Of a DNA stretch of 64,000 nucleotides, positions 1 through 8,671 are shown piece by piece. A model generated the notes under the pieces. The model ran no database searches and had not been told where the DNA came from. It saw only the letters and a program-made list of their open reading frames with translations. The stretch spans positions 4,126,001 through 4,190,000 of the forward strand of contig NZ_JAAQRC020000001.1 in NCBI RefSeq assembly GCF_019216885.1. Reading direction: 5' to 3'. Numbering within the stretch: the first letter of the stretch is position 1; the number at the start of each line of letters is the position of its first letter. This stretch comes from Methylobacterium sp. SyP6R (GTDB lineage Bacteria > Pseudomonadota > Alphaproteobacteria > Rhizobiales > Beijerinckiaceae). Made by a program: the position numbers and the translations under genes.

Positions 1-13
1 CGGGGAGACGGCG

Positions 14-676
14 ATGCAGGGTGCGGGTGCGCGCGGGGAGACGGGGGTGGCGCCGGTCACGGTGGTCGATCACCCGCTGGTGCAGCACAAGCTGACCCTG
101 ATGCGGGACAAGGCCCGCTCGACCAAGGGCTTCCGCCAGCTCCTGAACGAGGTCGGGATGCTGCTGGCCTACGAGGTCACCCGCGACCTGCCGCTGGAGC
201 CGGTCGAGATCGAGACCCCGCTGGTGACGATGCAGGGCGCGCAGATCGCCGGCAAGAAGCTCGTCCTGGCGCCGATCCTGCGCGCCGGTGTCGGCTTCCT
301 CGACGGGATGCTGTCGCTCCTGCCCTCCGCCCGCGTCGCCCATATCGGCCTCTACCGCGATCCGGATTCGCTGGAGGCGGTGGAATACTACTTCAAGGCC
401 CCGTCCGACCTCGCCGACCGCACCGTGCTGGTCCTCGACCCGATGCTGGCGACGGCGAACTCGGCGGTGGCCGCGGTCGACCGGCTGAAGGAGCGCGGCG
501 CCCGCGACCTGCGCTTCGTCTGCCTGCTCGCCGCGCCGGAGGGGCTGGCCAAGTTCCAGGGTTCGCATCCCGACGTGCCGGTCTGGACCGCCTCGATCGA
601 CAGCCACCTCAACGAGCACGGCTACATCTTGCCGGGCCTCGGCGATGCCGGCGACCGGATGTACGGGACGCGCTGA
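14..676 (+). CDS. upp: uracil phosphoribosyltransferase
   Basis: Cytosolic pyrimidine-salvage enzyme that converts uracil and PRPP to UMP and pyrophosphate. The 220-residue product has the family N-terminus around [13 protein letters not shown], the RAGVGFLDG block, the PRPP-binding loop [10 protein letters not shown] and the uracil-binding C-terminus [17 protein letters not shown]. Most relatives have GG or GN where this protein has AN in the PRPP loop. Start choice is uncertain. ATG at 14 and GTG at 47 are each preceded by the same block CGGGGAGACG. The GTG would give 209 residues, the usual family length, so the first 11 residues may not be translated. The next gene follows 66 nt later on the same strand. 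Confidence 0.95.
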   Translation: MQGAGARGETGVAPVTVVDHPLVQHKLTLMRDKARSTKGFRQLLNEVGMLLAYEVTRDLPLEPVEIETPLVTMQGAQIAGKKLVLAPILRAGVGFLDGMLSLLPSARVAHIGLYRDPDSLEAVEYYFKAPSDLADRTVLVLDPMLATANSAVAAVDRLKERGARDLRFVCLLAAPEGLAKFQGSHPDVPVWTASIDSHLNEHGYILPGLGDAGDRMYGTR

Positions 677-742
677 CCCCTTGCCGCTGGCGTACCGGCG
701 CGGCAGGTAAGGGCGCACATCCCGTCAATGCGGAGCCGCCCC

Positions 743-1750
743 ATGCCGTCGATCCCCGCCACCATGCGCCAGGTCCGCTTCAACGGGGCCGGCGGTCCGG
801 AGGTGATCGGGATCGAGACCGTGCCGGTGCCCCGCCCGGGCCCGAACCAGGTGCTGGTCGAGGTCGTGGCGGCGGGCGTGAACCGGCCCGATTGCCAGCA
901 GCGTGCCGGCAAGTATCCGCCGCCGCCCGGGGCCACCGAGGTGCCGGGGCTGGAGATCGCCGGACGCGTCGTCGCGCTCGGTGAAGGCGTCACCGGTCTT
1001 GCCGAGGGCCAGGAGGTCTGTGCGCTGACGATCAGCGGCGGCTATGCCGAATATTGCGTGGCGGAAGCCGCGCTCTGCCTGCCGAAGCCCGGCCCGCTCT
1101 CGCTCGTCGAGGCGGCGGGCCTGCCGGAGAATTACTGGACGGTCTGGACCAACGTGTTCGAGCGCGGCCGCCTGCACAAGGGCGAGCGCTTCCTGGTCCA
1201 TGGCGGGTCGAGCGGCATCGGCTCGACGGCGATCCAGCTCGCCAAGCGGTTCGGCGCCGAGGTCTTCGCCACCGCCGGCTCGGCCGAGAAATGCGCCTTC
1301 TGCGAATCGCTCGGCGCCGACCACGCGATCAATTACCGCGAGGCGGATTTCGCCGCGGAGGTGAAGCGGCTCACCGACGGCAAGGGGGTCGACGTGATCC
1401 TCGACATGGTCGGCGCCGCCTATCTGGAGCGCAACCTGAAGTCCCTGGCCCTCGAAGGCCGGCTCGTCATCATCGCCTTCCTGCAGGGCTTCCAGGCCGA
1501 GAACCTCAACCTGACGCCGATCATGATCCGGCGCCTGACCGTCACCGGCTCGACCTTGCGCCCCCGCACCGTGGCGCAGAAGGCCGCGATCGCCGAGGGC
1601 TTGCGCAAGGAGGTCTGGCCGCTGCTGGAATCCGGCACCGTGAAGCCGGTGATCCACGCCACCTTCCCGCTCGACGAGGCGCGGGCGGCGCACGAACTGA
1701 TGGAATCGAGCGCCCATCTCGGCAAGATCATGCTGCTGACCGGCAAGTAG
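743..1750 (+). CDS. NAD(P)H:quinone oxidoreductase, PIG3-type zinc-independent MDR
   Basis: Cytosolic medium-chain dehydrogenase/reductase without structural zinc, resembling the quinone oxidoreductase/TP53I3 (PIG3) group. These enzymes reduce quinones or related enones with NADPH. About 335 residues. The GroES-like N-terminal half contains AAGVNRPDCQQRAGKYPPPPG, a shortened match to the family active-site strand. The Rossmann half begins near VHGGSSGIGSTAIQLAK, and the C-terminus ends in SSAHLGKIMLLTGK. I chose ATG 743 because GGAG lies 7 nt upstream; ATG 728 in the same frame adds five residues but has no clear ribosome site. The true substrate cannot be read from the sequence. Confidence 0.9.
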   Translation: MPSIPATMRQVRFNGAGGPEVIGIETVPVPRPGPNQVLVEVVAAGVNRPDCQQRAGKYPPPPGATEVPGLEIAGRVVALGEGVTGLAEGQEVCALTISGGYAEYCVAEAALCLPKPGPLSLVEAAGLPENYWTVWTNVFERGRLHKGERFLVHGGSSGIGSTAIQLAKRFGAEVFATAGSAEKCAFCESLGADHAINYREADFAAEVKRLTDGKGVDVILDMVGAAYLERNLKSLALEGRLVIIAFLQGFQAENLNLTPIMIRRLTVTGSTLRPRTVAQKAAIAEGLRKEVWPLLESGTVKPVIHATFPLDEARAAHELMESSAHLGKIMLLTGK

Positions 1751-1890
1751 AGCGAGGGGCCAAGCGGCGCGCGCGGCATCCGGGCGCGCCGGAAGCCCGA
1801 CCCAGGAACCTCGGCCGATCGGTGACGTTGCCCGACACACCGTTCATCGCTCGGCGCCACGCCCGCCGTGCTTCAAGCCCGAGGTTCCCC

Positions 1891-2208
1891 ATGGACAACA
1901 ACCGCACCGTCGAGACCCCGACCGCGGCCCGCCAGGGCGCGAAGGGACGCCCCGTCCTCTACGTGCTTCTCGGAAGCCTCGCCCTCCTGGCGGTCGCCAT
2001 GGTGGCCCTGCTCGGCTGGAACGGCGCCAACGCGCCGAAGGACTATGCCAGCCAGAGCCAGGACGCCTCGCGCCAGCAGATCACCGGTTCGCCGAATGGC
2101 AGCGGCGGCACCTCGTCGGCGAACAGCGCCGGCGTGCCGGCCGGCAACCCGGCCTATCCGGCCCCGGCCGAGCCGAAGTCGACCGGCTCGACCACGACCA
2201 CCAAGTAA
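1891..2208 (+). CDS. small membrane-anchored hypothetical protein
   Basis: A 105-residue protein of unknown function. Residues about 1-20 are polar, followed by one strongly hydrophobic segment (roughly 22-43, VLYVLLGSLALLAVAMVALL). The rest is a low-complexity tail rich in Ser, Gly, Thr, Pro and Ala that ends in STTTTK. The layout suggests a single-pass inner-membrane protein with an extended periplasmic tail. ATG 1891 is chosen because a hydrophilic N-terminus is expected before the membrane segment; the frame remains open further upstream but would add unrelated sequence. It is followed by a strong hairpin at 2227-2261. Confidence 0.7.
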   Translation: MDNNRTVETPTAARQGAKGRPVLYVLLGSLALLAVAMVALLGWNGANAPKDYASQSQDASRQQITGSPNGSGGTSSANSAGVPAGNPAYPAPAEPKSTGSTTTTK

Positions 2209-2226
2209 GCGCCACGCCGCTCCTGC

Positions 2227-2261
2227 GAAGGGCCGCCTCTCGACCCGGGAGGCGGCCCTTC
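2227..2261 (+). terminator. hairpin downstream of the 1891 gene
   Basis: Perfect inverted repeat with GAAGGGCCGCCT on the left and AGGCGGCCCTTC on the right, separated by an 11-nt loop. There is no long T-run, so it may act as a GC-rich stem terminator or mRNA end protector. It sits 19 nt after the stop at 2208. Confidence 0.55.
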
Positions 2262-2372
2262 GGCCGTTCGGCTGGCACCCGATCGGCACGGGAATGTGAT
2301 TCCCCTCGGCTCGACGCCGTCCCTTACGCTCTCGCCCGCAGGCTCGCGAAGGCTGCACGGGGAAATCGTGTC

Positions 2373-2858
2373 GTGGCGATGCGGCGCTTGATGAAGTTCC
2401 TGCACACGATGGGGGCGATCGGCCTGATGGGCGCGATGGCATGCCTGATCGTGCTGCTCGGGCTCGCACCCCCGCCATCCGCCTTATCCGGCTACGCGCT
2501 GATGCGCGGCGCGATGGCGGCGGTGGCGACCTGGATCTTTCTGCCGTCGCTGGCCCTGATGCTGGTCGCCGGCTTGCTGGCGATCGCGCTCAACCGAGCC
2601 TTTCACCAGGCCGGATGGGCCTGGGTGAAGCTCGCGACGGGGGTGCTGATGTTCGAGTACGGCTTCATCGGCGTGCAGGGGCCGATGCAGCGGGAGGCCG
2701 AGCGCAGCGCCCAGGCACTCCTCGGCCGGGTCGATCCGGCGACGCTCGCCGAATCGCTCGGCGCCGAGCGGGGGACCTTGTGGGTGCTGCTCGCCATCGC
2801 GACGGCGAACGTGGTCTTAGGCGTCTGGCGGCCCCGCATCCTGATCCGGGTCCGCTGA
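2373..2858 (+). CDS. hypothetical integral membrane protein
   Basis: A 161-residue protein that I do not recognise as a named enzyme. Four hydrophobic stretches are visible (approximately residues 10-32, 42-70, 80-100 and 132-152), so it is probably a four-helix inner-membrane protein. A loop around 100-130 carries GPMQREAERSAQ. Its size and layout resemble small DUF2269-like membrane proteins, but I see no decisive motif. GTG 2373 is used; ATG 2379 is an alternative two codons later. It converges on the 3-hydroxybutyryl-CoA dehydrogenase gene, with 32 nt between stops. Confidence 0.65.
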   Translation: MAMRRLMKFLHTMGAIGLMGAMACLIVLLGLAPPPSALSGYALMRGAMAAVATWIFLPSLALMLVAGLLAIALNRAFHQAGWAWVKLATGVLMFEYGFIGVQGPMQREAERSAQALLGRVDPATLAESLGAERGTLWVLLAIATANVVLGVWRPRILIRVR

Positions 2859-2890
2859 CCGGGACCCTCCGAGGCGGGGCGAATGAACCT

Positions 2891-3772
<882 letters not shown>

Positions 3773-3919
3773 CACACCCCTGCCTTCCGCCACGCCGCGC
3801 CGAGCGTTCATATCACCGCGCCTTCGCAGATGCGAAGGGTTCCGAAGACGCTGCCCGGTTCCTGTGCCGCCCCCCGCGCGGTGCCCGCGCGAGGAGCGCA
3901 TCCCCTCAGCCCTTGGTCC

Positions 3920-4870
3920 TCAGCCCTTGGCCTTGGCGATTTCCTGCTGCAGGTCCGGCACCACCTGGAACAGGTCGCCGACCAGGCCGTAATCGGCGAC
4001 CTGGAAGATCGGCGCTTCCTCGTCCTTGTTGATCGCGACGATGACCTTCGAGTCCTTCATGCCGGCGAGGTGCTGGATCGCCCCCGAGATGCCGACCGCG
4101 ACGTATAGATCCGGCGCCACGACCTTGCCGGTCTGGCCGACCTGCCAGTCGTTCGGTGCATAGCCCGCGTCGACCGCCGCGCGCGAGGCGCCGACCGCGG
4201 CGCCCAGCGAATCGGCCAGAGGCTCGATCAGCTCCTTGAATTTTTCCGCCGAGCCGAGCGAGCGGCCGCCCGACACGATGATGCGCGCCCCGGCCAGCTC
4301 CGGACGGTCGGACTTGGCGATCTCCTCGCCCTTGAACGACGACTTCGTCTCCGGGGCCGCGGCGGAAGCGGCAGCCTCCACCGGAGCCGCCGCGCCGCCC
4401 TCGGGGGTAGCCTGGAAGGCGGCGGTGCGGACCGTGATCACCCGCTTGGCATCGGTCGCCTGCACGGTCTGGATCGCGTTTCCGGCGTAGATCGGCCGCT
4501 CGAACGTGTCGGGGCCGACCACCTTGATGATGTCCGAGACCTGGGCGACGTCGAGGAGGGCGGCGACGCGCGGCAGCACGTTCTTGCCCTCGGTCGAGGC
4601 GGCGGCGATCACGGTGTCGTAGGCGCTGGCGAGTTCCGCCACCAGGGCGGCGGTCGGCTCGGCGAGGAGGTGGTCGAAGGCGGCATCCGCCGCCACCAGC
4701 ACCTTCTCGACGCCGTCGAGCTTGGCGACGGCTTCCGCCGCGCCTTGTGCATCGGCGCCGACCACGAGGGCGTGGACCGGGGCGCCGAGCTGCTTGGCCG
4801 CCGTCAGGGCCTTGGTGCTGGCGTCCTTCACGGCGCCGCCGGCATGCTCGACCAGCAGGAGAGTGGTCAT
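3920..4870 (-). CDS. etfA: electron transfer flavoprotein alpha subunit
   Basis: Large ETF subunit (316 residues) that binds FAD and passes electrons from acyl-CoA and other dehydrogenases to ETF:quinone oxidoreductase. The N-terminal domain starts [12 protein letters not shown]. The conserved FAD domain begins near [13 protein letters not shown], and the signature [15 protein letters not shown] is followed by [15 protein letters not shown] linker at about residues 160-185 is rich in Ala, Pro and Glu. ATG 4870 has AAGGAAGGA about 9 nt upstream; an in-frame extension to 4906 lacks support. etfB ends 43 nt upstream, so the two subunits are co-transcribed. The pair probably serves the acyl-CoA dehydrogenases of the 25-28 kb locus among others (inference). 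Confidence 0.97.
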   Translation of the reverse strand: MTTLLLVEHAGGAVKDASTKALTAAKQLGAPVHALVVGADAQGAAEAVAKLDGVEKVLVAADAAFDHLLAEPTAALVAELASAYDTVIAAASTEGKNVLPRVAALLDVAQVSDIIKVVGPDTFERPIYAGNAIQTVQATDAKRVITVRTAAFQATPEGGAAAPVEAAASAAAPETKSSFKGEEIAKSDRPELAGARIIVSGGRSLGSAEKFKELIEPLADSLGAAVGASRAAVDAGYAPNDWQVGQTGKVVAPDLYVAVGISGAIQHLAGMKDSKVIVAINKDEEAPIFQVADYGLVGDLFQVVPDLQQEIAKAKG

Positions 4871-4913
4871 GGCGTGTCGTTCCTTCCTTTCCAGGGATGC
4901 CGTCACGTCCTCG

Positions 4914-5663
4914 TCAGAGGACGCCGGCCTCGACCTTCAGCTTGTTGACGAGCTCGGCGGCGCTGGCGACCTTGACGCCGGCCTTGCGGCCGCCCGGCTC
5001 GACGGTCTTGAGCACCTTCAGGCGCGGTGCGATATCGACGCCGAGCGCTTCCGGCTCGACCGTATCGAGGGGCTTCTTCTTCGCCTTCATGATGTTGGGG
5101 AGCGACGCGTAGCGCGGCTCGTTCAGGCGCAAGTCCGTCGTGACGATCGCCGGCAGCTTCAGGTTCAGGGTCTGCAACCCGCCGTCGATCTCGCGCGTGA
5201 CGTCGAGGGCGCCGTCGCCGATCTCGAGCTTGAACGCGAAGGTACCCTGCGGCCAGCCGAGCAGGGCGGCGAGCATCTGGCCGGTCTGGTTCGAGTCGTC
5301 GTCGATCGCCTGCTTGCCGAGGATGACGAGGTCCGGGCTCTCTCGTCCCACCAGCGCCTTGAGGAGCTTGGCCACGGCGAGCGGCTCGACGGCGGCGTCG
5401 GTCTTGACCAGGATGCCGCGGTCGGCGCCCATGGCCAGCGCGGTGCGGATCGTCTCCTGGGCCTGCTGCGGGCCGATCGAGACGGCGACGATCTCCGTGA
5501 CCTTGCCCTTCTCCTTCAGGCGGATCGCCTCCTCGACGGCGATTTCGTCGAAGGGGTTCATCGACATCTTGACGTTGGCGAGTTCGACGCCCGAACCGTC
5601 CGGCTTGACCCGGATCTTCACGTTGTAGTCGACTACCCGCTTGACGGGCACCAGGACCTTCAT
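4914..5663 (-). CDS. etfB: electron transfer flavoprotein beta subunit
   Basis: Small ETF subunit (249 residues) that binds AMP and partners EtfA. It begins [20 protein letters not shown] and contains the family blocks [46 protein letters not shown] and the recognition-loop region [32 protein letters not shown] 5663 is preceded by GAAGGATG at a suitable distance; the open frame extends upstream only through the promoter region. A consensus-like promoter lies about 95-125 nt upstream at 5757-5786. Confidence 0.97.
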   Translation of the reverse strand: MKVLVPVKRVVDYNVKIRVKPDGSGVELANVKMSMNPFDEIAVEEAIRLKEKGKVTEIVAVSIGPQQAQETIRTALAMGADRGILVKTDAAVEPLAVAKLLKALVGRESPDLVILGKQAIDDDSNQTGQMLAALLGWPQGTFAFKLEIGDGALDVTREIDGGLQTLNLKLPAIVTTDLRLNEPRYASLPNIMKAKKKPLDTVEPEALGVDIAPRLKVLKTVEPGGRKAGVKVASAAELVNKLKVEAGVL

Positions 5664-5756
5664 GATCGTCGCATCCTTCAGGATGAAGGGGCGATCGTGG
5701 TCGGGCCCTCCCTGTGGCCGGCCCGCGATCATCCCCGATGGAGCAAGGTGGCGCGG

Positions 5757-5786
5757 ACCGTAGCGGCCCATTTTCCGAATTGTCAA
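5757..5786 (-). promoter_or_regulatory. candidate sigma-70 promoter for etfB-etfA
   Basis: Read on the minus strand, a perfect -35 hexamer TTGACA (5786-5781) is followed after 18 nt by TACGGT (5762-5757), a weaker -10. It lies upstream of etfB, 3' of the adenosyltransferase gene, in a locally AT-richer patch. Confidence 0.5.
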
Positions 5787-5815
5787 CGCGCCCCGGAAGC
5801 CCGCCGCCCCACCGT

Positions 5816-6403
5816 TCAGCGCGCGTCTTGAGCGCGGGTTTTTCCTGGAACCCACAGCACGTCGGCGGCGCCGCCGTCGTTGGCGACCCGCGCGGCGACG
5901 AACAGGAAATCCGACAGGCGGTTCAGGTACTGGATCGCCACCGGCGAGACGGTCTCGCCCGGCGTTGCCGCCAGGGCCACCGCCAGGCGCTCGGCCCGGC
6001 GGCACACCGTGCGGGCGAGGTGCAGGGAAGCCGCTGCGGGCGAGCCGCCCGGCAGCACGAAGGAGCGCAAGGGGGTGAGCCCGGCATTCAGCGCGTCGAT
6101 CTCGCGCTCGACCCGCTCGACCTGGGCGGCGACGATCCGCAGCGGCTCGTAAGGCAAGGGTTCGCCGGTCTCGGGCGTCGCGAGGTCGGCGCCGAGATCG
6201 AACAGGTCGTTCTGCATCCGGCCCAGCATCGCATCGAGGTCGCCGGTCGTGTGCAGGCGCGCCAGCCCGAGGCAGGCATTGGTCTCGTCGACGGTGCCGT
6301 AGGTCTCGACGCGGAGATCCGCCTTCGAGCGTCGCTCGCCGCTGGCGAGCGCGGTGGTGCCGGAATCGCCGGTGCGGGTGTAGATGCGGTTGAGGACGAC
6401 CAC
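5816..6403 (-). CDS. cob(I)yrinic acid a,c-diamide/cob(I)alamin adenosyltransferase, PduO type
   Basis: Transfers the adenosyl group of ATP to cob(I)alamin, giving the coenzyme B12 used by mutases such as methylmalonyl-CoA or ethylmalonyl-CoA mutase. The roughly 195-residue protein has the N-terminal ATP site [20 protein letters not shown], the [16 protein letters not shown] block, and the C-terminal [15 protein letters not shown] and [14 protein letters not shown] helices of the PduO/MMAB family. I set the start at GTG 6403 because GAAGGGAG precedes it and the product then has the usual length; the upstream in-frame extension is Arg-rich and unlike the family. It is upstream of etfBA on the same strand, separated by 152 nt that contain a promoter. 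Confidence 0.93.
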   Translation of the reverse strand: MVVLNRIYTRTGDSGTTALASGERRSKADLRVETYGTVDETNACLGLARLHTTGDLDAMLGRMQNDLFDLGADLATPETGEPLPYEPLRIVAAQVERVEREIDALNAGLTPLRSFVLPGGSPAAASLHLARTVCRRAERLAVALAATPGETVSPVAIQYLNRLSDFLFVAARVANDGGAADVLWVPGKTRAQDAR

Positions 6404-6496
6404 GGCACGCTCCCTTCGGCGGGGCGTGCCCGCTCGCTGGCGAGTTCTAGCGCTCCTCCGTCGAAGCGCCAGCCCCACCCACAGGGAGGGCAGCCG

Positions 6497-7099
6497 TCAG
6501 AAAGTATAGGCGATCTTGCCGCCGAAATTGGTCAGGCCGCGGTTGTTGACGCAGAGGCCGGCATTCGACATGTGCTCGATCGTCGCCATGACGCTCCAGT
6601 GCTCGGTGAGTCGGAAGCCGACGGCCGCCGCCTCGCGGAACAGCGGGTTGCAGCCGAGCGAGTTGAAGGTCTTGGGCACGTAGACCTTCGGGCCCGTCCA
6701 GCCGTCGTGGAAGCCGGCGCCGAAGAAGCCCTCGACGAAGATCCGGTCGGTGATGTCGGCGGTCCAGGTCGCGCCGAGATAGGCGTAGCTGGTGCGGCCG
6801 TCGACGTTGTAGCTGCCGCCGACGGTCGGGCGCGGCACGAAGGCGGCCCAGAACCGGTCGAGCCCGGTCACCGGCTTGGCGAACAGCAACTCGCCGTTAA
6901 TGTTGCTGGTGTTCTTCTCGTTGCTGCCCGGATCCTGGGCGGCGCCGCCGATGCGGAACTCCGAGACGATGCTGAGGGGCTGAACCGGGGGCCGGTAGAC
7001 GGGCACCAGGGCCGTAGGGTCCGCGGCCTCGGCGGCCGGTGCAGCCAGAACGACCGTGGCGGCGAACGCCGCGGCGAGGCTCGGAAGGGTTACGCGCAT
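6497..7099 (-). CDS. acyloxyacyl hydrolase / PagL-like lipid A deacylase family protein
   Basis: Predicted outer-membrane beta-barrel of 200 residues related to PagL, which removes the 3-O acyl chain from lipid A. It has a signal peptide (about 1-25, cleaved near AEAADP). Alternating strand segments such as IFVEGFFGAGFHDGW follow, and the C-terminal signature WSVMATIEHMSNAGLC ends in a terminal aromatic residue (YTF), as in outer-membrane proteins. The catalytic His-x-Ser of PagL is present (HMS), but where PagL has its catalytic Glu this protein appears to have GLTN. Activity is therefore uncertain. It lies in the etf/adenosyltransferase neighbourhood without obvious functional connection. 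Confidence 0.8.
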   Translation of the reverse strand: MRVTLPSLAAAFAATVVLAAPAAEAADPTALVPVYRPPVQPLSIVSEFRIGGAAQDPGSNEKNTSNINGELLFAKPVTGLDRFWAAFVPRPTVGGSYNVDGRTSYAYLGATWTADITDRIFVEGFFGAGFHDGWTGPKVYVPKTFNSLGCNPLFREAAAVGFRLTEHWSVMATIEHMSNAGLCVNNRGLTNFGGKIAYTF

Positions 7100-7235
7100 C
7101 TGTCGAACGGGTCCACCGCCCCGTTGCTGGGGCGCCGATCACCTTAGCCAGGGCGCGCGCGTCTCGTCTCGCCGCACAATCCGTCTCACCGTGGTTTTCC
7201 ACCCCGTGCGTCCACCCCGCCACAGTGTCGCTGGG

Positions 7236-7421
7236 TCAGCCGCCGCGCCACCACAGGACCCCCATGATGACCAGGATGGCGACGAACTGGAGCATCACCC
7301 GCAGGCGCATCAGCCGCTGCGAGAGGTTGGCGCTGCCGCCGCGCAGCATGTTGGCGAGCCCGAACAGCAGCACCACGGCGACCGCGAGGCAGGGGATGAG
7401 AACGAGGGTGTTGCCGGACAT
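7236..7421 (-). CDS. twin-transmembrane small protein (HIG1-like)
   Basis: A 61-residue protein with two hydrophobic helices (about residues 4-26 and 42-58) joined by a short basic loop NLSQRLMRLRV, ending in WWRGG. The layout matches the alphaproteobacterial twin-transmembrane/HIG1-domain proteins often found upstream of the PduO-type adenosyltransferase and etfBA. In mitochondria HIG1 proteins associate with respiratory complexes; a similar role here is only an inference. ATG 7421 is preceded by GCGAGCC. Downstream on the same strand is the PagL-like gene, which interrupts the usual order. Confidence 0.75.
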   Translation of the reverse strand: MSGNTLVLIPCLAVAVVLLFGLANMLRGGSANLSQRLMRLRVMLQFVAILVIMGVLWWRGG

Positions 7422-7813
7422 GCGGTGAGGCTCGCGAGGTGGAACGGCCTGATAGGGCGGATCGGGACCGTCCGGGGAGGCGGCCCCGCGCCGCAGGAGC
7501 ACGAGACGGCGCCGAGACCTGTCCGCCGTTACCCCATCCGGCCGTCGGCGAGATGATGTCGCCAAGCTCTCGATCCAGCACTGGCGGCGTGTTCCAGAAT
7601 CGTCGCCACGATTACGGCGGCCGACGCAGGGTCGCTCGACCTTCGACCGCGGGCATTGGTGTTGCGCAAATGCGATAGCCTCGAACAACCCATCATGATT
7701 GTGTGCGGCCGCTGAGCCGATCCGGCGCGACTCTGCGTCCGCCCGGCACGACATCCGAACCGGGCGGCGACCGCATGATCGGGCCGGCCCGACGATCCAT
7801 GGGGGTTGTTCAC
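7422..7813. promoter_or_regulatory. divergent intergenic region, no gene seen
   Basis: 392 nt between the minus-strand twin-membrane protein and the plus-strand outer-membrane protein. I see no convincing coding sequence. The stretch 7650-7710 is AT-richer and contains the 8-bp palindrome TTGCGCAA, so the promoter of the outer-membrane protein gene probably lies there. No clear -35/-10 pair could be assigned. Confidence 0.35.
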
Positions 7814-8569
7814 GTGAAGTCCTACCTGCTCGCCGCCACGGGCCTGCTCGCGCTGGCGGGTGCCGCCCAGGCCGCCGACCTGCCGCGTCGCGTCGCGCCG
7901 CCGCCGGTCTATCCGGTGGCTCCGCCGGCCTTCACCTGGACCGGGTTCTACGCCGGTGTGAACGCGGGCGGCGCCGTCGGCGGCGACTTCCGCGCCTCGA
8001 CGACCTCCCCGCGTCCGGCCGCCCTCCCGGCCTCCCGCGCCGAGGCCTCGGCCGCCGGCTTCGTGGCGGGCGGCACCGTGGGCTACAACTACCAGTTCAC
8101 GCCCGATAACGGCTTCGTGGTCGGCATCGAGACCGACGCGAACTACTCCGACATCCACAACGAGTTCCGCGCGTCGGCCGGTGCCGCCAGCGCCAATGGC
8201 GGCCTGAAGACCGACACCTACTTCGTCACCGTCCGGGGCCGCGTCGGCTACGCCTGGGGGCCGCTGCTGGCTTACGCCACCGGCGGCTGGGCCTTCACCG
8301 AGATCGGCATCCGCGGCATCGCCACGGGACCGGGCCTCGTGCTGCCGGCCTCCATCAACGCCTCGGTCCCGGTCGACGGCTACACCGTCGGTGCCGGCCT
8401 CGAGTACATGATCACTCCGAGCCTCTCGGTGAAGGGCGAATACCTCTACGCCGATCTCGGGCGGGACGTCCGCTTCCGCGCCTTCGGCACGCAGTTCGGC
8501 GCGCGCACCGGCCTCGACACCCACCTCCTGAAGGTCGGCATCAACTACCACTTCAACCTGTTCAACTGA
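7814..8569 (+). CDS. outer-membrane beta-barrel protein, Omp25/OmpA-like porin family
   Basis: A 251-residue outer-membrane protein of the Rhizobiales Omp25/RopB type. It has a signal peptide (MKSYLLAATGLLALAGAAQA, cleaved before ADLP), a proline-rich segment RVAPPPVYPVAPPAFTWTG, then FYAGVNAGGAVGG and repeated amphipathic strands such as GFVVGIETDANYSD, RGRVGYAWGPLLAYATGGWAF and SLSVKGEYLYADLG. The C-terminus YHFNLFN places an aromatic residue close to the end, as BamA substrates do. GTG 7814 gives the cleanest signal peptide with GGGGG 8 nt upstream; ATG 7799 is an alternative. It ends in a perfect-stem terminator shared with the convergent gene. Confidence 0.88.
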   Translation: MKSYLLAATGLLALAGAAQAADLPRRVAPPPVYPVAPPAFTWTGFYAGVNAGGAVGGDFRASTTSPRPAALPASRAEASAAGFVAGGTVGYNYQFTPDNGFVVGIETDANYSDIHNEFRASAGAASANGGLKTDTYFVTVRGRVGYAWGPLLAYATGGWAFTEIGIRGIATGPGLVLPASINASVPVDGYTVGAGLEYMITPSLSVKGEYLYADLGRDVRFRAFGTQFGARTGLDTHLLKVGINYHFNLFN

Positions 8570-8618
8570 GCGCGCGGGGCCGCTGCGGCGGCTCCTCCGC
8601 TCCGTGGAACGGTCATAC

Positions 8619-8656
8619 GAAAGGCGGCGCGGTCCCCCCGGACCGCGCCGCCTTTC
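8619..8656. terminator. bidirectional intrinsic terminator
   Basis: Perfect 16-bp inverted repeat (GAAAGGCGGCGCGGTC on the left arm) with the 6-nt loop CCCCCG. It lies between convergent genes ending at 8569 (plus) and 8672 (minus). The arms end in GAAA/TTTC, so both directions see a short pyrimidine run. Confidence 0.8.
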
Positions 8657-8671
8657 ACTTCGGAATCCTGC

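Noticed and set aside
6404..6496. Cobalamin riboswitch before the adenosyltransferase gene
   Set aside because: Only 93 nt separate it from the neighbouring gene and no B12-box-like sequence was found; the fold would not fit.
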